A DNA stretch of 51,265 nt, taken from NCBI GenBank assembly GCA_022566215.1, contig JADFJJ010000010.1, positions 1 to 51,265 of the forward strand, read 5' to 3'. Origin of the DNA: Pseudomonadota bacterium (GTDB lineage Bacteria; Pseudomonadota; Alphaproteobacteria; Sphingomonadales; SMXR01). The position numbers and the translations under genes were made by a program. This document shows positions 16,207 to 24,830 of this stretch, one piece after another (within the stretch, counting starts at the first letter, position 1; every line of letters begins with the position of its first letter). Below the pieces are notes generated by a model that saw nothing but the letters and a program-made list of their open reading frames with translations, did not search any database and had not been told where the DNA came from.

Positions 16207-18801
16207 ATGACTTTTATTCGTTTATTCATTACCGGGGTCTTTTTGATTTTTGCCGGGCCGGCGTTTGCCGCTGCTTTTCAGGACGACGCCGCTTCGTTTT
16301 ACCCGGAAGGGGTGAACTTTGATCCCGGGGTCCCCGACCCGGAAGCGTATCTCGGCCATAAACTGGGTCAAAAGGTGGTGCGCCACCACCGGATGGTCGA
16401 TTATCTCGAGATGCTTGGCGATTTATCCGGCCGGGTCAGGGTTGAAACCTACGGCGTTTCCCACGAAGGGCGGCCAATTTTGCTGGTGACCATCACCTCA
16501 CCGGAAAACATGGCGCGTATCGATGATATCCGGGCCGCCCATGTGGCCTTAAGCGATCCCGCCCTGGGTCAGGAAATCACCGGTGACATGCCGGTTGTGA
16601 CCTGGCTCACCTACGGGGTCCACGGGGCCGAGGCCAGCGCCATGGACTCAGTGCTGCCGGTCGCCTATTACTTCGCCGCCGCGGAGGGCAAAGAAATTGA
16701 GAAAATCTTGACCGGCAGCATCATCCTGCTGCTGGCGATCCATAACCCCGACGGTCACGCAAGGCGCATCGCATGGCTGGAGCAGAACAGCGGCGAGACG
16801 GTGATCCGGGATGCCAACGACCGGGTGCAAAATCACGAATGGCCGGGTGGGCGCACCAACCATTACTGGTTCGATCTGAACCGCCAGTGGCTGCTGCAGA
16901 CCCAGCCGGCCAGCCAGGCGCTCTTGAAAGCCTGGCACGCGTGGAAGCCCAATATCTCAATCGACTACCACGAAATGGGCACCAGCCAGACCTACTACTT
17001 CCACCCCGGGATCCCCGACCAGACCTATCCGCTGATGCCCGAGGCGACCCTTGATTTGATGCGCGACTGGGCCGCCGGACCGGCCAAAGCGCTCGATGCC
17101 GAGCAGCGCTTTTACTACACCGAGGAAACCTTCAACTATTTTTACATCGGCACCGGCTCGTCCTACCCGATGGTCAACGGCGCGGTCGGCATGCTGTTCG
17201 AAGCGAGCAGCGCGCGCGCCTTTGAGCGCGACGGCGATAATGGCCTCAGAACCTACCGCGACAACATCTGGAAACATTTCAGAACCTCGATCGCCAGCGT
17301 GATCAGCGCCCACCGCCTGCGCTCGGAATTCCTCACCCACCAGAAGGATTTTTACATCGAAGCCGGAAAGCTCGCCGCGCGTGATAATGCCAAAGGCTAT
17401 GTGGTGACCGAGCAGGGCGATCAGGTCAGGTTGTGGGAATTTCTGAACCTGCTGGAACGCCACCAGGTGCGCTTTCATGTGCTGGCCCGGGATCTCCGGG
17501 TGAATGGCAAGCTCTATCCCGCTGGCGAGAGCTATGTGATTCCGACTGATCAGCCCCAGTACCTGATGGTCAAGTCGCTGTTCGAGATCGAGACCGGGTT
17601 CGCCACCACGGTTTTTTATGACGTTTCAGCCTGGAACATGCCGCTGTGGTTCGGCCTTGATTATTCGGAATTGGGCAGTTTAAGGGCCAACCAGCTAGGC
17701 AGCGCCGGCCTGCCCGAACCTCCGGCGGTGGCCGCCCCTGACGTGGCGCCGTTCGCCTACGTTTTTGACTGGCGCCCCTATTATGCGCCACGCGCCTTGA
17801 ACCGCTTGCACCAAGCCGGGCTGCTGACCCGGGTCGCCACCAAACCAATGACGGTGAAAACCACCCGGGGCGATGTCGCGGTCGCTCGCGGGGCGATTAT
17901 CGTCCCCCTGTTTGGCCAGCCTCTGACGCCTGAGGAAATCCACGCCCTGATGGTAACCATCGCCGCGGAGGACGCGGTTGAGGTACTGGCCGCGACCTCG
18001 GCGATGACCCCTGAGGTCGGCGCCGATCTCGGCGGTGAATCGGTCAAGCCCTTAAACCCGGTCAAAGCGTTGCTGGTGACCGGCGCCGGGGTCAGCTCCT
18101 ACGACGCCGGCGAGATCTGGCACCTGCTGGATTACCGCATGAAGATGCCGCTGACCCGGGTCAACCTGGCCAACCTGAAGGGGGTGAATTTGTGGGATTA
18201 TACCCACCTGATACTTCCCCAAGGGTACGACCCGATTACCTTTGACGATGGCTATCGCTTCGAGGAGGACCTGGCCGCCGATATCGAACGCTGGATCAGG
18301 GACGGCGGGGTGCTGGTGGCGACAAGGAATGGTGCCGAATGGGCGGAAAAAACTTATCTGAAAGAAGATCAGGAAGACCGGGAGGAAGCTGAAGAGGCCG
18401 GGGAGGAGCCCAAGCCGCGCTCGGACTATGCCAACAGACGCAAGGAAGAGGCCGAGGATGTGATCGGCGGCGCTATTTTCGGCAGCGATCTCGATATCAC
18501 CCATCCCCTGGGCTTTGGTTATAACCGCCGGAGCATCGCCTCCAACAAGGCCAACACTTTTATCCTCGAGACGCCCGAAGACCGCTACGCCGCGGTCGCG
18601 GTCTACAATCAAAACCCACGCCTTACCGGCTATTCGTCTGACGATAATCTGGACAAGATCAAGGGCACGCCGATGCTGGTTGCGGTCAGAATGGGCAAGG
18701 GGGCGATCATCCTGTTCGCCGACAACCCGAACTTCCGGGCGATCACCTGGGGGACCAACAAGCTGTTCCTCAACGCGCTGTTTTTCAGCGGTGTTTTTTA
18801 G
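16207..18801 (+). CDS. Secreted zinc carboxypeptidase, M14 family
   Basis: An 864-residue exported protein with a signal peptide (MTFIRLFITGVFLIFAGPAFA). The M14 catalytic domain covers about residues 40-360: zinc ligands H139 and E142 in VHGAEAS, HNPDGHARR, DLNRQW, and H255 in DYHEMG, with a likely catalytic Glu in LFEASSARAF. The rest (about 400-860) contains a long accessory region, ending in a domain with the look of a class I glutamine amidotransferase fold and a highly charged Glu/Lys/Arg linker near residues 715-760. Such large periplasmic M14 proteins trim C-terminal residues from peptides. Ends 8 bases before the convergent methyltransferase gene. Confidence 0.87.
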   Translation: MTFIRLFITGVFLIFAGPAFAAAFQDDAASFYPEGVNFDPGVPDPEAYLGHKLGQKVVRHHRMVDYLEMLGDLSGRVRVETYGVSHEGRPILLVTITSPENMARIDDIRAAHVALSDPALGQEITGDMPVVTWLTYGVHGAEASAMDSVLPVAYYFAAAEGKEIEKILTGSIILLLAIHNPDGHARRIAWLEQNSGETVIRDANDRVQNHEWPGGRTNHYWFDLNRQWLLQTQPASQALLKAWHAWKPNISIDYHEMGTSQTYYFHPGIPDQTYPLMPEATLDLMRDWAAGPAKALDAEQRFYYTEETFNYFYIGTGSSYPMVNGAVGMLFEASSARAFERDGDNGLRTYRDNIWKHFRTSIASVISAHRLRSEFLTHQKDFYIEAGKLAARDNAKGYVVTEQGDQVRLWEFLNLLERHQVRFHVLARDLRVNGKLYPAGESYVIPTDQPQYLMVKSLFEIETGFATTVFYDVSAWNMPLWFGLDYSELGSLRANQLGSAGLPEPPAVAAPDVAPFAYVFDWRPYYAPRALNRLHQAGLLTRVATKPMTVKTTRGDVAVARGAIIVPLFGQPLTPEEIHALMVTIAAEDAVEVLAATSAMTPEVGADLGGESVKPLNPVKALLVTGAGVSSYDAGEIWHLLDYRMKMPLTRVNLANLKGVNLWDYTHLILPQGYDPITFDDGYRFEEDLAADIERWIRDGGVLVATRNGAEWAEKTYLKEDQEDREEAEEAGEEPKPRSDYANRRKEEAEDVIGGAIFGSDLDITHPLGFGYNRRSIASNKANTFILETPEDRYAAVAVYNQNPRLTGYSSDDNLDKIKGTPMLVAVRMGKGAIILFADNPNFRAITWGTNKLFLNALFFSGVF

Positions 18802-18809
18802 CGGGTTAT

Positions 18810-19271
18810 TTAGCGGCTGAGCCCAAGCCAGCGCGGGGTTTTTCTGGCGTAATCCTTCCAGGCCTCGCCGAATTTTGCCTTAAGCATTTTTTCCTCGAAC
18901 GGCACCACCAGATAGTTCAAGAGAATGAGCATGATGAAAGCGCCGAGAATCAGCCACGGCAGGCCGCTGAGCAGCCCGGCGCCGATCAGCGTAAGCCCGG
19001 CCCCGAGGTAAAGGGGGTTGCGCGAAACCTTAAGGAACCCGTCGGTGATCAGGCGGTCCGGGTCCCACACGCCGTTCGCCTTGAACGCCTTGATCAGGTT
19101 GCCGAAGCCGCCAAACAGAAGCAAAATCCCGAGCGCGAACAGCCCCCCGCCGAGCGTTCCCAGCCAATCCAGATCCGGCAGCGGCCACGGCAGCAGCCTG
19201 TTTAATCCCAGCGCCAGCGCCACGGTGCTGATTAAAATCATCCACGGCTGTACTTTCGGCGGCTTTCCCAT
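18810..19271 (-). CDS. Isoprenylcysteine carboxyl methyltransferase / phospholipid methyltransferase-like membrane protein
   Basis: A 153-residue membrane protein with four hydrophobic segments and the family signature ITDGFLKVSRNPLYLGAGL followed by EEKMLKAKFGEAWKDYARKTPRWL at the C-terminus. This NP-Y-L-G and E-E...F...Y...PR pattern is typical of bacterial ICMT/PEMT-like SAM-dependent methyltransferases, whose substrates are mostly unknown. The start MGKPPKVQPW at 19271 is preferred (AAGACAG upstream); a start at 19310 is possible. Lone gene, convergent with the M14 peptidase. Confidence 0.82.
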   Translation of the reverse strand: MGKPPKVQPWMILISTVALALGLNRLLPWPLPDLDWLGTLGGGLFALGILLLFGGFGNLIKAFKANGVWDPDRLITDGFLKVSRNPLYLGAGLTLIGAGLLSGLPWLILGAFIMLILLNYLVVPFEEKMLKAKFGEAWKDYARKTPRWLGLSR

Positions 19272-19516
19272 GATCTGTCTTTTCTTCAAATAATTGCCGG
19301 CGGCAATCATAGCAGGGGGACGGGAAAGAGGGAAGTGGTGGTGGGTTATTCAGTGTCTTCACTCCCCATGGACGACCGCGCATTTCTGGTTAAAGCCGGT
19401 GATTGTGCTGCGCACCGTTGCGAGATCGAAATCGTAGACAAATCCGACAAAAGTTTTTGCTAAGTTATTGATTTTATTGACTTGAAGTATAACTTTTAAT
19501 CAGTTGTTTTAACCCC

Positions 19517-20242
19517 CTAAAACGCATCCTTCCTGGCCCTCACCTCGGCGAAGGTTATGACGTCTTCGGCCAGCAAGAAGGGGTTGGTTTTTTTCTCTTC
19601 CGACAAAAAAGAAGGCACGGTCGGCAGGCCCTCGGCGCGGCGCTTGCAGACGTCTTCCATGCGCTTCTTCAGGGCCTGGTTATCGGGGTCGACGGTGAGC
19701 GCAAACTTGCCATTATCCTCGGTATATTCGTGAGCGCAGTAGATGCGGGTCTGACCGGGCAGCCTTTTCAGTTTCTGCAGGCTATCGAACATCTGCTCCG
19801 GGGTTCCCTCGAACAGCCGCCCGCAGCCGAGCGCGAACAGGGTATCGCCGACAAACAGAGCGTTATCATCTTTAAACCAGTAGGCGATGTGGCCCCGGGT
19901 ATGGCCCGGGATAAAAAATATCTCCGCCTCCGTTTCGCCGAACCTGTAGGGCTCTTCCTCGCTGACCTCGACCTCGATGCCGGGAATCCGGTCCTTGTCG
20001 TAGGTCGGGCCGACGATCGTGCATCCGGTCTCTCTTTTAATCTCGAGATTGCCGCCGGTATGGTCGGGGTGGTGGTGGGTATTGAGGATATGGGTGATCG
20101 CCCAGCCGCGCATCCCGGCTGCTTCCAGCGGGGCCTTTGCCACCGCCGGGTCGACCACCGCGGTCAGGCCGCTCAAGCTGTCATGGACAAGATAGACGTA
20201 ATTGTCAGCGAGAACCGGGACTTGAACGATCTCCAGCGCCAT
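19517..20242 (-). CDS. gloB: Hydroxyacylglutathione hydrolase (glyoxalase II)
   Basis: A 241-residue metallo-beta-lactamase-fold enzyme that hydrolyses S-D-lactoylglutathione to D-lactate and glutathione, the second step of methylglyoxal detoxification. The dinuclear metal motif is NTHHHPDHTGGN; further ligands are in FIPGHTRGHIAYW and the bridging Asp in FVGDTLF. The CGRLFEGTPEQMF and YCAHEYTEDN motifs are those of glyoxalase II. Its ATG overlaps the folE stop codon by one base (TGATG), so the two are translationally coupled. Confidence 0.92.
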   Translation of the reverse strand: MALEIVQVPVLADNYVYLVHDSLSGLTAVVDPAVAKAPLEAAGMRGWAITHILNTHHHPDHTGGNLEIKRETGCTIVGPTYDKDRIPGIEVEVSEEEPYRFGETEAEIFFIPGHTRGHIAYWFKDDNALFVGDTLFALGCGRLFEGTPEQMFDSLQKLKRLPGQTRIYCAHEYTEDNGKFALTVDPDNQALKKRMEDVCKRRAEGLPTVPSFLSEEKKTNPFLLAEDVITFAEVRARKDAF

Positions 20243-20892
20243 CAGGATTTCTCTGGCATAACCCCGATTTCACCGACGATCTGCAGGAACCGGCGCTCCA
20301 GCCGGGCATCTTCCTTGAAGGCGCCGCGCAGCTGCAATGTGACCGTATAGGCGTCTTTTTTCTGGACCCCGCGGGTGGTCATGCACTGGTGCACCGCATC
20401 AATGACAACCGCGACACCCCTGGGCTCAAGCGCCGCCTCGATCGCATCGGCGATCTGGACGGTCATGGTTTCCTGGGTCTGCAGGCGCCGGGCGAAGACC
20501 TCGATCACCCGCGCCAGTTTCGACAGGCCGACCACCTTTTTGTCGGGAAGATAGGCGACGTGCGCCTTGCCGATAATCGGCACCATGTGGTGCTCACAGT
20601 GGCTGGCGATATCGATGTCGCGGATGATGACCATGTCGTCATAACCCTCAACCTCCTCGAAGGTGCGGCGCAGAACCTCTTTCGCGTCCTGCCGGTAGCC
20701 GGCGAAAAATTCTTCATAAGCCTTGACGACCCTTTTGGGGGTATCCCTGAGACCTTCGCGCAGGGGGTCGTCACCGGCCCACAGAATCAGGGTCTGGACC
20801 GCTTGCTCGGCCTCGGCGCGGGAAGGCCGGCAGGGTTTCGGTTCAACGGTTTTGAGATTTACTTTTGCGTTCTTGTTCACGAGAGCGTCCAT
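20242..20892 (-). CDS. folE: GTP cyclohydrolase I
   Basis: A 216-residue zinc enzyme that converts GTP to 7,8-dihydroneopterin triphosphate, the first step of folate synthesis. The catalytic zinc site is seen in [10 protein letters not shown], followed by [21 protein letters not shown] and the [10 protein letters not shown] motif near the C-terminus with the second zinc Cys. Length and motifs are normal. It is the first gene of a folE-gloB transcript and is divergent from the Fe-S scaffold gene at 21025, a neighbourhood common in Alphaproteobacteria. Confidence 0.95.
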   Translation of the reverse strand: MDALVNKNAKVNLKTVEPKPCRPSRAEAEQAVQTLILWAGDDPLREGLRDTPKRVVKAYEEFFAGYRQDAKEVLRRTFEEVEGYDDMVIIRDIDIASHCEHHMVPIIGKAHVAYLPDKKVVGLSKLARVIEVFARRLQTQETMTVQIADAIEAALEPRGVAVVIDAVHQCMTTRGVQKKDAYTVTLQLRGAFKEDARLERRFLQIVGEIGVMPEKS

Positions 20893-21024
20893 CTATGGTT
20901 CCCTTCTGGGACAATTCAATGCCGCCGGTTTATAGGAGTATTCTGGTCGTAATCCAACCATTATATAAAGGCTGGGATACGTTTTAACAAGTACCGGATT
21001 GCCGGGCCGTGCTATAAGGGCGGG

Positions 21025-21462
21025 ATGATCGAAGCGCTCTATACCAGGGAAGTCCTGAGGCTGGCCGCAGCCGCGCCTTCGGGTGAGCGCCTGGAGCACG
21101 CCGACGTGGCGGTCACCAAGACCAGCCGCATCTGCGGCAGCCGGATTTCCATCGAGGTCAGGTTCAGGAACGGCAAGGTTTCCGAATACGCGCAAACCAT
21201 CAGGGCCTGTGCGCTCGGCCAGGCCTCGGCGACGATTGTCGCCCGGCATATTATCGGCAAGACCCTTGAAGACATTGCGCCGGTGGCCGAGGCGGTCGGG
21301 AAGCTCTTGCGGGAGGCGGGCCCGCCGCCCGGGGGCGAGTGGGCGGATTTCAAGGTGTTTATTCCGGCTAGAGAGCACAAATCACGGCACTCCGCCATCC
21401 TGCTGCCGTTCGAGGCCTTGCATGAGGCCTTCGGTTGCGTGGAAAAAAAGAGCGCTCGATGA
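21025..21462 (+). CDS. Iron-sulfur cluster assembly scaffold protein, NifU/IscU-like
   Basis: A 145-residue protein related to the IscU/NifU N-domain. Visible signature parts are TKTSRICGSRISIEV and IRACALGQASATI, containing two of the three expected scaffold cysteines; the third is not in the usual position (the region after residue 105 reads REHKSRHSAILLPFEAL, with His and a late Cys in FGCVEKK). This is the alphaproteobacterial side branch that sits next to folE rather than in the isc or suf operons. It may therefore be a specialised or non-canonical scaffold. Its stop overlaps the ATG of the next gene (ATGA). Confidence 0.8.
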   Translation: MIEALYTREVLRLAAAAPSGERLEHADVAVTKTSRICGSRISIEVRFRNGKVSEYAQTIRACALGQASATIVARHIIGKTLEDIAPVAEAVGKLLREAGPPPGGEWADFKVFIPAREHKSRHSAILLPFEALHEAFGCVEKKSAR

Positions 21463-22694
21463 TCCGCTTTGTTACCTTTCTGGTGTCAGCGTTTTATTTT
21501 TCAAGCGCAGCGCTGGCGGCTGATTTCACTTTGCCGGAGGGGTTCCGGGCGACCGTTTTCGCCGATGATCTGGGTTATGCCAGACATCTGGCGGTGCGCG
21601 AGGATGGCGCGGTCTATACCATTTTACGGCGGCGCCTTTTCGGTCCCGGCCTGGTGGCGATGATTGACGACGACGGCGATGGCGCCGCCGACCGGGTGGA
21701 GCGCTTTGGCGCATACCGCGGCACCGGGGTCGGGTTTTATAAAGGCTATCTCTATTTCGCCACCACCGATGCGGTTTACCGTTATTCGTTTGAAGGAGAC
21801 GAACTGGTTCCCAGGGGCCGGCCGGAGGTGGTGATTTCGGGCTTATCCAACCACGGCAACCATGCCGAAAAACCCTTTACCTTCGATCAGGACGGCAACA
21901 TTTACGTCAACTTCGGCGCCCCCTCGAACGCCTGCCAGCGCATCGGCCGCTTCCCCGGCAGCCGCGGCATCAATCCCTGCCCCCAGCTTGGTGAGCGCGC
22001 CGGTATCTGGCGCTTCAAGGCGGACCGGCTGGGACAAACCCAGGCGGATGGTGAGCGCTATCTCACAGGCGTCAGGAACGCCCTGGGGCTGGACTGGAAT
22101 TTTGCCGCAGATGCGCTTTTTTTCACCACCCACGGGCGCGATCAACTGGGCTCCCTGTGGCCGGATATTTACTCACAGGAGATCAGCGCCGAGCTGCCGG
22201 CGGAGGAATTTCACAAGGCCATCGAAGGGGCCGACTACGGCTGGCCTTACACTTACTATGATCAGTTATCCGGCGCGCGCATGGTGTCCCCGGAATATGG
22301 CGGCGATGGCCAAACCCAAGCCGGGAAGGGAAAATACCAGGATCCGCTGATGGCCTTCCCGGGCCACTGGGCGCCCAATGATCTGCTGTTCTATACCGGT
22401 GAAATGTTTCCGGAGAAATACCGCGGCGGAGCGTTTATCGCCTTTCACGGCTCGTGGAACCGCTCACCCTTCCCCCAGGCCGGCTACCGGGTGGTGTTCA
22501 TTCCCTTTGAGGACGGCGCCCCGGCTGGTGAATGGCAGACCTTTGCCGAGGGCTTTGCCGGGCCGGGCAAAATAGCCTCATCAGGCGACGCCAAATACCG
22601 CCCGATGGGGCTGGCGGTCGGGCCTGAGGGTGAACTTTATATCTCCGATTCGGTTGAGGGGCGTATCTGGAAAATAACCTATCAGGGGGAATAA
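21459..22694 (+). CDS. Secreted sorbosone/glucose dehydrogenase-like beta-propeller protein
   Basis: A 411-residue exported protein (signal peptide MIRFVTFLVSAFYFSSAALA). It has the six-bladed propeller pattern of PQQ-type sugar dehydrogenases: LPEGFRATVFADDLGYAR, HLAVREDGAVY, GLSNHGNHAEKPFTFDQDGNIYVNFGAP, GVRNALGLDW, GADYGWPYTY, and FHGSWNRSPFPQAGYRVVFIPF, ending with RPMGLAVGPEGELYISDS. Such proteins oxidise sugars or aldehydes in the periplasm with PQQ, but many homologues are untested. The start is fixed by a four-base overlap with the scaffold gene (ATGA at 21459). Confidence 0.83.
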   Translation: MIRFVTFLVSAFYFSSAALAADFTLPEGFRATVFADDLGYARHLAVREDGAVYTILRRRLFGPGLVAMIDDDGDGAADRVERFGAYRGTGVGFYKGYLYFATTDAVYRYSFEGDELVPRGRPEVVISGLSNHGNHAEKPFTFDQDGNIYVNFGAPSNACQRIGRFPGSRGINPCPQLGERAGIWRFKADRLGQTQADGERYLTGVRNALGLDWNFAADALFFTTHGRDQLGSLWPDIYSQEISAELPAEEFHKAIEGADYGWPYTYYDQLSGARMVSPEYGGDGQTQAGKGKYQDPLMAFPGHWAPNDLLFYTGEMFPEKYRGGAFIAFHGSWNRSPFPQAGYRVVFIPFEDGAPAGEWQTFAEGFAGPGKIASSGDAKYRPMGLAVGPEGELYISDSVEGRIWKITYQGE

Positions 22695-22718
22695 CCCTTT
22701 ATAAGGGTATTTGTTTTT
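22694..22718 (+). terminator. Weak terminator after the dehydrogenase-like gene
   Basis: A 6-bp perfect stem (ACCCTT, loop TAT, AAGGGT) at 22694-22708 overlaps the stop codon and is followed by a T-rich run ATTTGTTTTT. The stem is AT-rich and short, so termination may be partial. Confidence 0.4.
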
Positions 22719-22748
22719 GCTAGCCTGAGAAAAGCTTAATTACAGGTT

Positions 22749-24725
22749 GTGGGGGTGGATTTGAGAAATTTTTTTTCCGCTTTAATTGTTTTGCTATTCC
22801 TTTTTCCTTTCAGTGCGGGCTTTGGAGAAGAAGGCCCGCGTGAAATTGCTTACACTCTTTTTGCCCGATTGCCAAAAATTGAGAAAATTGCCCTTTCTCC
22901 TGATGGACAAACACTTGCTATCCTTTATCCCGCTGAGGGTGAAACAAGATTTACGATTTTTGATATAAGAAAAAATCCTGAAAATAAACCTCTTCCGTTT
23001 AAAATAAAGTTCGACATTACTTGGGTTGGGTGGGCAAATAATGACAGGCTACTTATTAGTCAGATCGGGATTGGTTATGTTCTTGGGAAAAGTTACATTA
23101 CCCTCACTGGAGGCCTTATTGCCTTCGACAAGGATGGCACAAATTCGAAAAAATTATTGGGACACAGGAGTGTCAACAAACATTTTCCTAGTTTTCTTAG
23201 TATGAAGGTCCTTTCAACCCTTCCCGATGACCATGAAAACATCCTTATTCAATTGCAAAAGCCCGAAGACAAAACCCCCGGGGTATATAAGCTTAATGTT
23301 TACACTGGAGACTTAACCGAGGTTGAAGCTCCGATGAAGGGAATGACCAATTGGGCCGTCGATTATGACAAGATAGTTCGGCTGGGCTGGGGGGAGAGAG
23401 AAGATGAACCTGTTTTAATTGCCCGAACCTCGGCAACCTCTGAGTGGATAGAAATACAGAACAATGACATCTTTGAGGATGGGGAATTTCAACTTTTAGG
23501 GTTTGGATTTGATGCATCCTCATTGTTTTTCCGGTCCTCCCTGAATACCGGGCGAGCCGCTATCTATGAGTTCGATTTCCTGACCGGAATGATTACCAGA
23601 AAGGTCTTTGACGACCCGGTCTATGATGTAGACGGCCTTGTCTTATCTATTTCAAAAAAACAAATTTCCGCCGGAAAACTTACGGCTGACTTTCCTGAAC
23701 TTGTGCCCTTGAACCCGGACTTCGAAAAATGGCAGGGCAAAATCTCCCAGGCGCTTGGGGGTCTCAGATTTCAAATTATGGATTCCACTCCGGACGAACA
23801 GTTTTTTATCATCCGGTCTTTCAGTGAAAAGGATCCAGGCTCCCTGTATCTCCTTGATGGCGTCAACAATGAACTTTCTCCAATCTGGGAAGTTCTGCCA
23901 AGCCTTTTTCCTGAAAATATGAACGAGGTTAGAAAGGTAACCTATTTTGCCCGGGACGGCCTGGGGATAGAAGCTTACCTGACTATTCCGAAAGGTTCTG
24001 AGGGTAAAAATCTTCCTACCGTTATTATTCTCCATGGCGGACCATGGGTAAGGGATTCCATGATTTTCAATGCACAAACCCAGTTTTTAGCTAATCGGGG
24101 GTTCGCTGTTTTCCAGCCAAATTTCAGGGGGTCCTCGGGTTACGGAAAAACCTTCCTGGAATTGGGATACGGGGAATGGGGAGGAAAAATGCAGCTGGAT
24201 ATCCAGGACGGCCTTGCTTGGCTTGTCAGAAACGGCATTGCCAACCCGGATAAAGTTTGCCTTCTTGGGGCTAGTTATGGGGGGTATGCGGCCTTGATGG
24301 CTCTGGCACAGTTCCCGGATGATTATAAGTGCGCAATTGCTCTTGCGCCGGTTACTGACCTAAACCTGCTATTAAAAGAATTACGTGGAAACAGTTCAGA
24401 GAAATTTATAACAAAGGCTATTAAAAACAAAATGGACAAAAAGGATTTAATGCGGCTCTCACCTTACAAGGTGGCAAAAGACATTTCTGATCCTATTCTT
24501 CTTTTACATGGAACGCTTGACAGGATAATTCCATTCGAACATTCAGACAAAATGGCGAAAGCCCTGCAAAAAGCGAATAAAGATGTCAGGTTAATCCCTC
24601 TCCAAAATTCAGGACACGATTTGTTCCATGAAAAAACCCGTTTAAAATATTTCAGAGAAATTGAAAAATTTTTGAAAAAACACATTGGCCAACCTGAAAA
24701 CGCTAATGCCGATGGTGGTGATTAA
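22749..24725 (+). CDS. S9 family prolyl oligopeptidase-like peptidase, exported
   Basis: A 658-residue serine peptidase with a GTG start (an in-frame GTG also lies at 22755) and an N-terminal signal-like stretch (FFSALIVLLFLFPFSAGFG). The N-terminal half is a beta-propeller with low similarity repeats; the C-terminal alpha/beta hydrolase carries the triad S509 (GASYGGYAAL), D591 (HGTLDRIIPF) and H623 (NSGHDLFHE), with oxyanion motif LHGGPW. Such enzymes cleave short peptides after Pro or release acylated residues. The gene is visibly AT-richer than both neighbours and uses many AAA, ATT and TTT codons, which points to horizontal transfer. It stands alone, with the POT peptide transporter 105 bases downstream. 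Confidence 0.88.
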   Translation: MGVDLRNFFSALIVLLFLFPFSAGFGEEGPREIAYTLFARLPKIEKIALSPDGQTLAILYPAEGETRFTIFDIRKNPENKPLPFKIKFDITWVGWANNDRLLISQIGIGYVLGKSYITLTGGLIAFDKDGTNSKKLLGHRSVNKHFPSFLSMKVLSTLPDDHENILIQLQKPEDKTPGVYKLNVYTGDLTEVEAPMKGMTNWAVDYDKIVRLGWGEREDEPVLIARTSATSEWIEIQNNDIFEDGEFQLLGFGFDASSLFFRSSLNTGRAAIYEFDFLTGMITRKVFDDPVYDVDGLVLSISKKQISAGKLTADFPELVPLNPDFEKWQGKISQALGGLRFQIMDSTPDEQFFIIRSFSEKDPGSLYLLDGVNNELSPIWEVLPSLFPENMNEVRKVTYFARDGLGIEAYLTIPKGSEGKNLPTVIILHGGPWVRDSMIFNAQTQFLANRGFAVFQPNFRGSSGYGKTFLELGYGEWGGKMQLDIQDGLAWLVRNGIANPDKVCLLGASYGGYAALMALAQFPDDYKCAIALAPVTDLNLLLKELRGNSSEKFITKAIKNKMDKKDLMRLSPYKVAKDISDPILLLHGTLDRIIPFEHSDKMAKALQKANKDVRLIPLQNSGHDLFHEKTRLKYFREIEKFLKKHIGQPENANADGGD

Positions 24726-24830
24726 CTTCTCGATTCATCATCTAGGGCTTGCGTTTGCCGCTGTTTCTTGGAATAAAAAGCGCGGGATAAAAAATAATCA
24801 ATAAAAATTAGTTTTAGGAAAGAACAAGCA

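Noticed and set aside
19368-19463. A 31-codon plus-strand frame in the gap before gloB
   Set aside because: No ribosome-binding site and no recognisable pattern; the upstream bases are only CTCCCC. It may be a chance frame.
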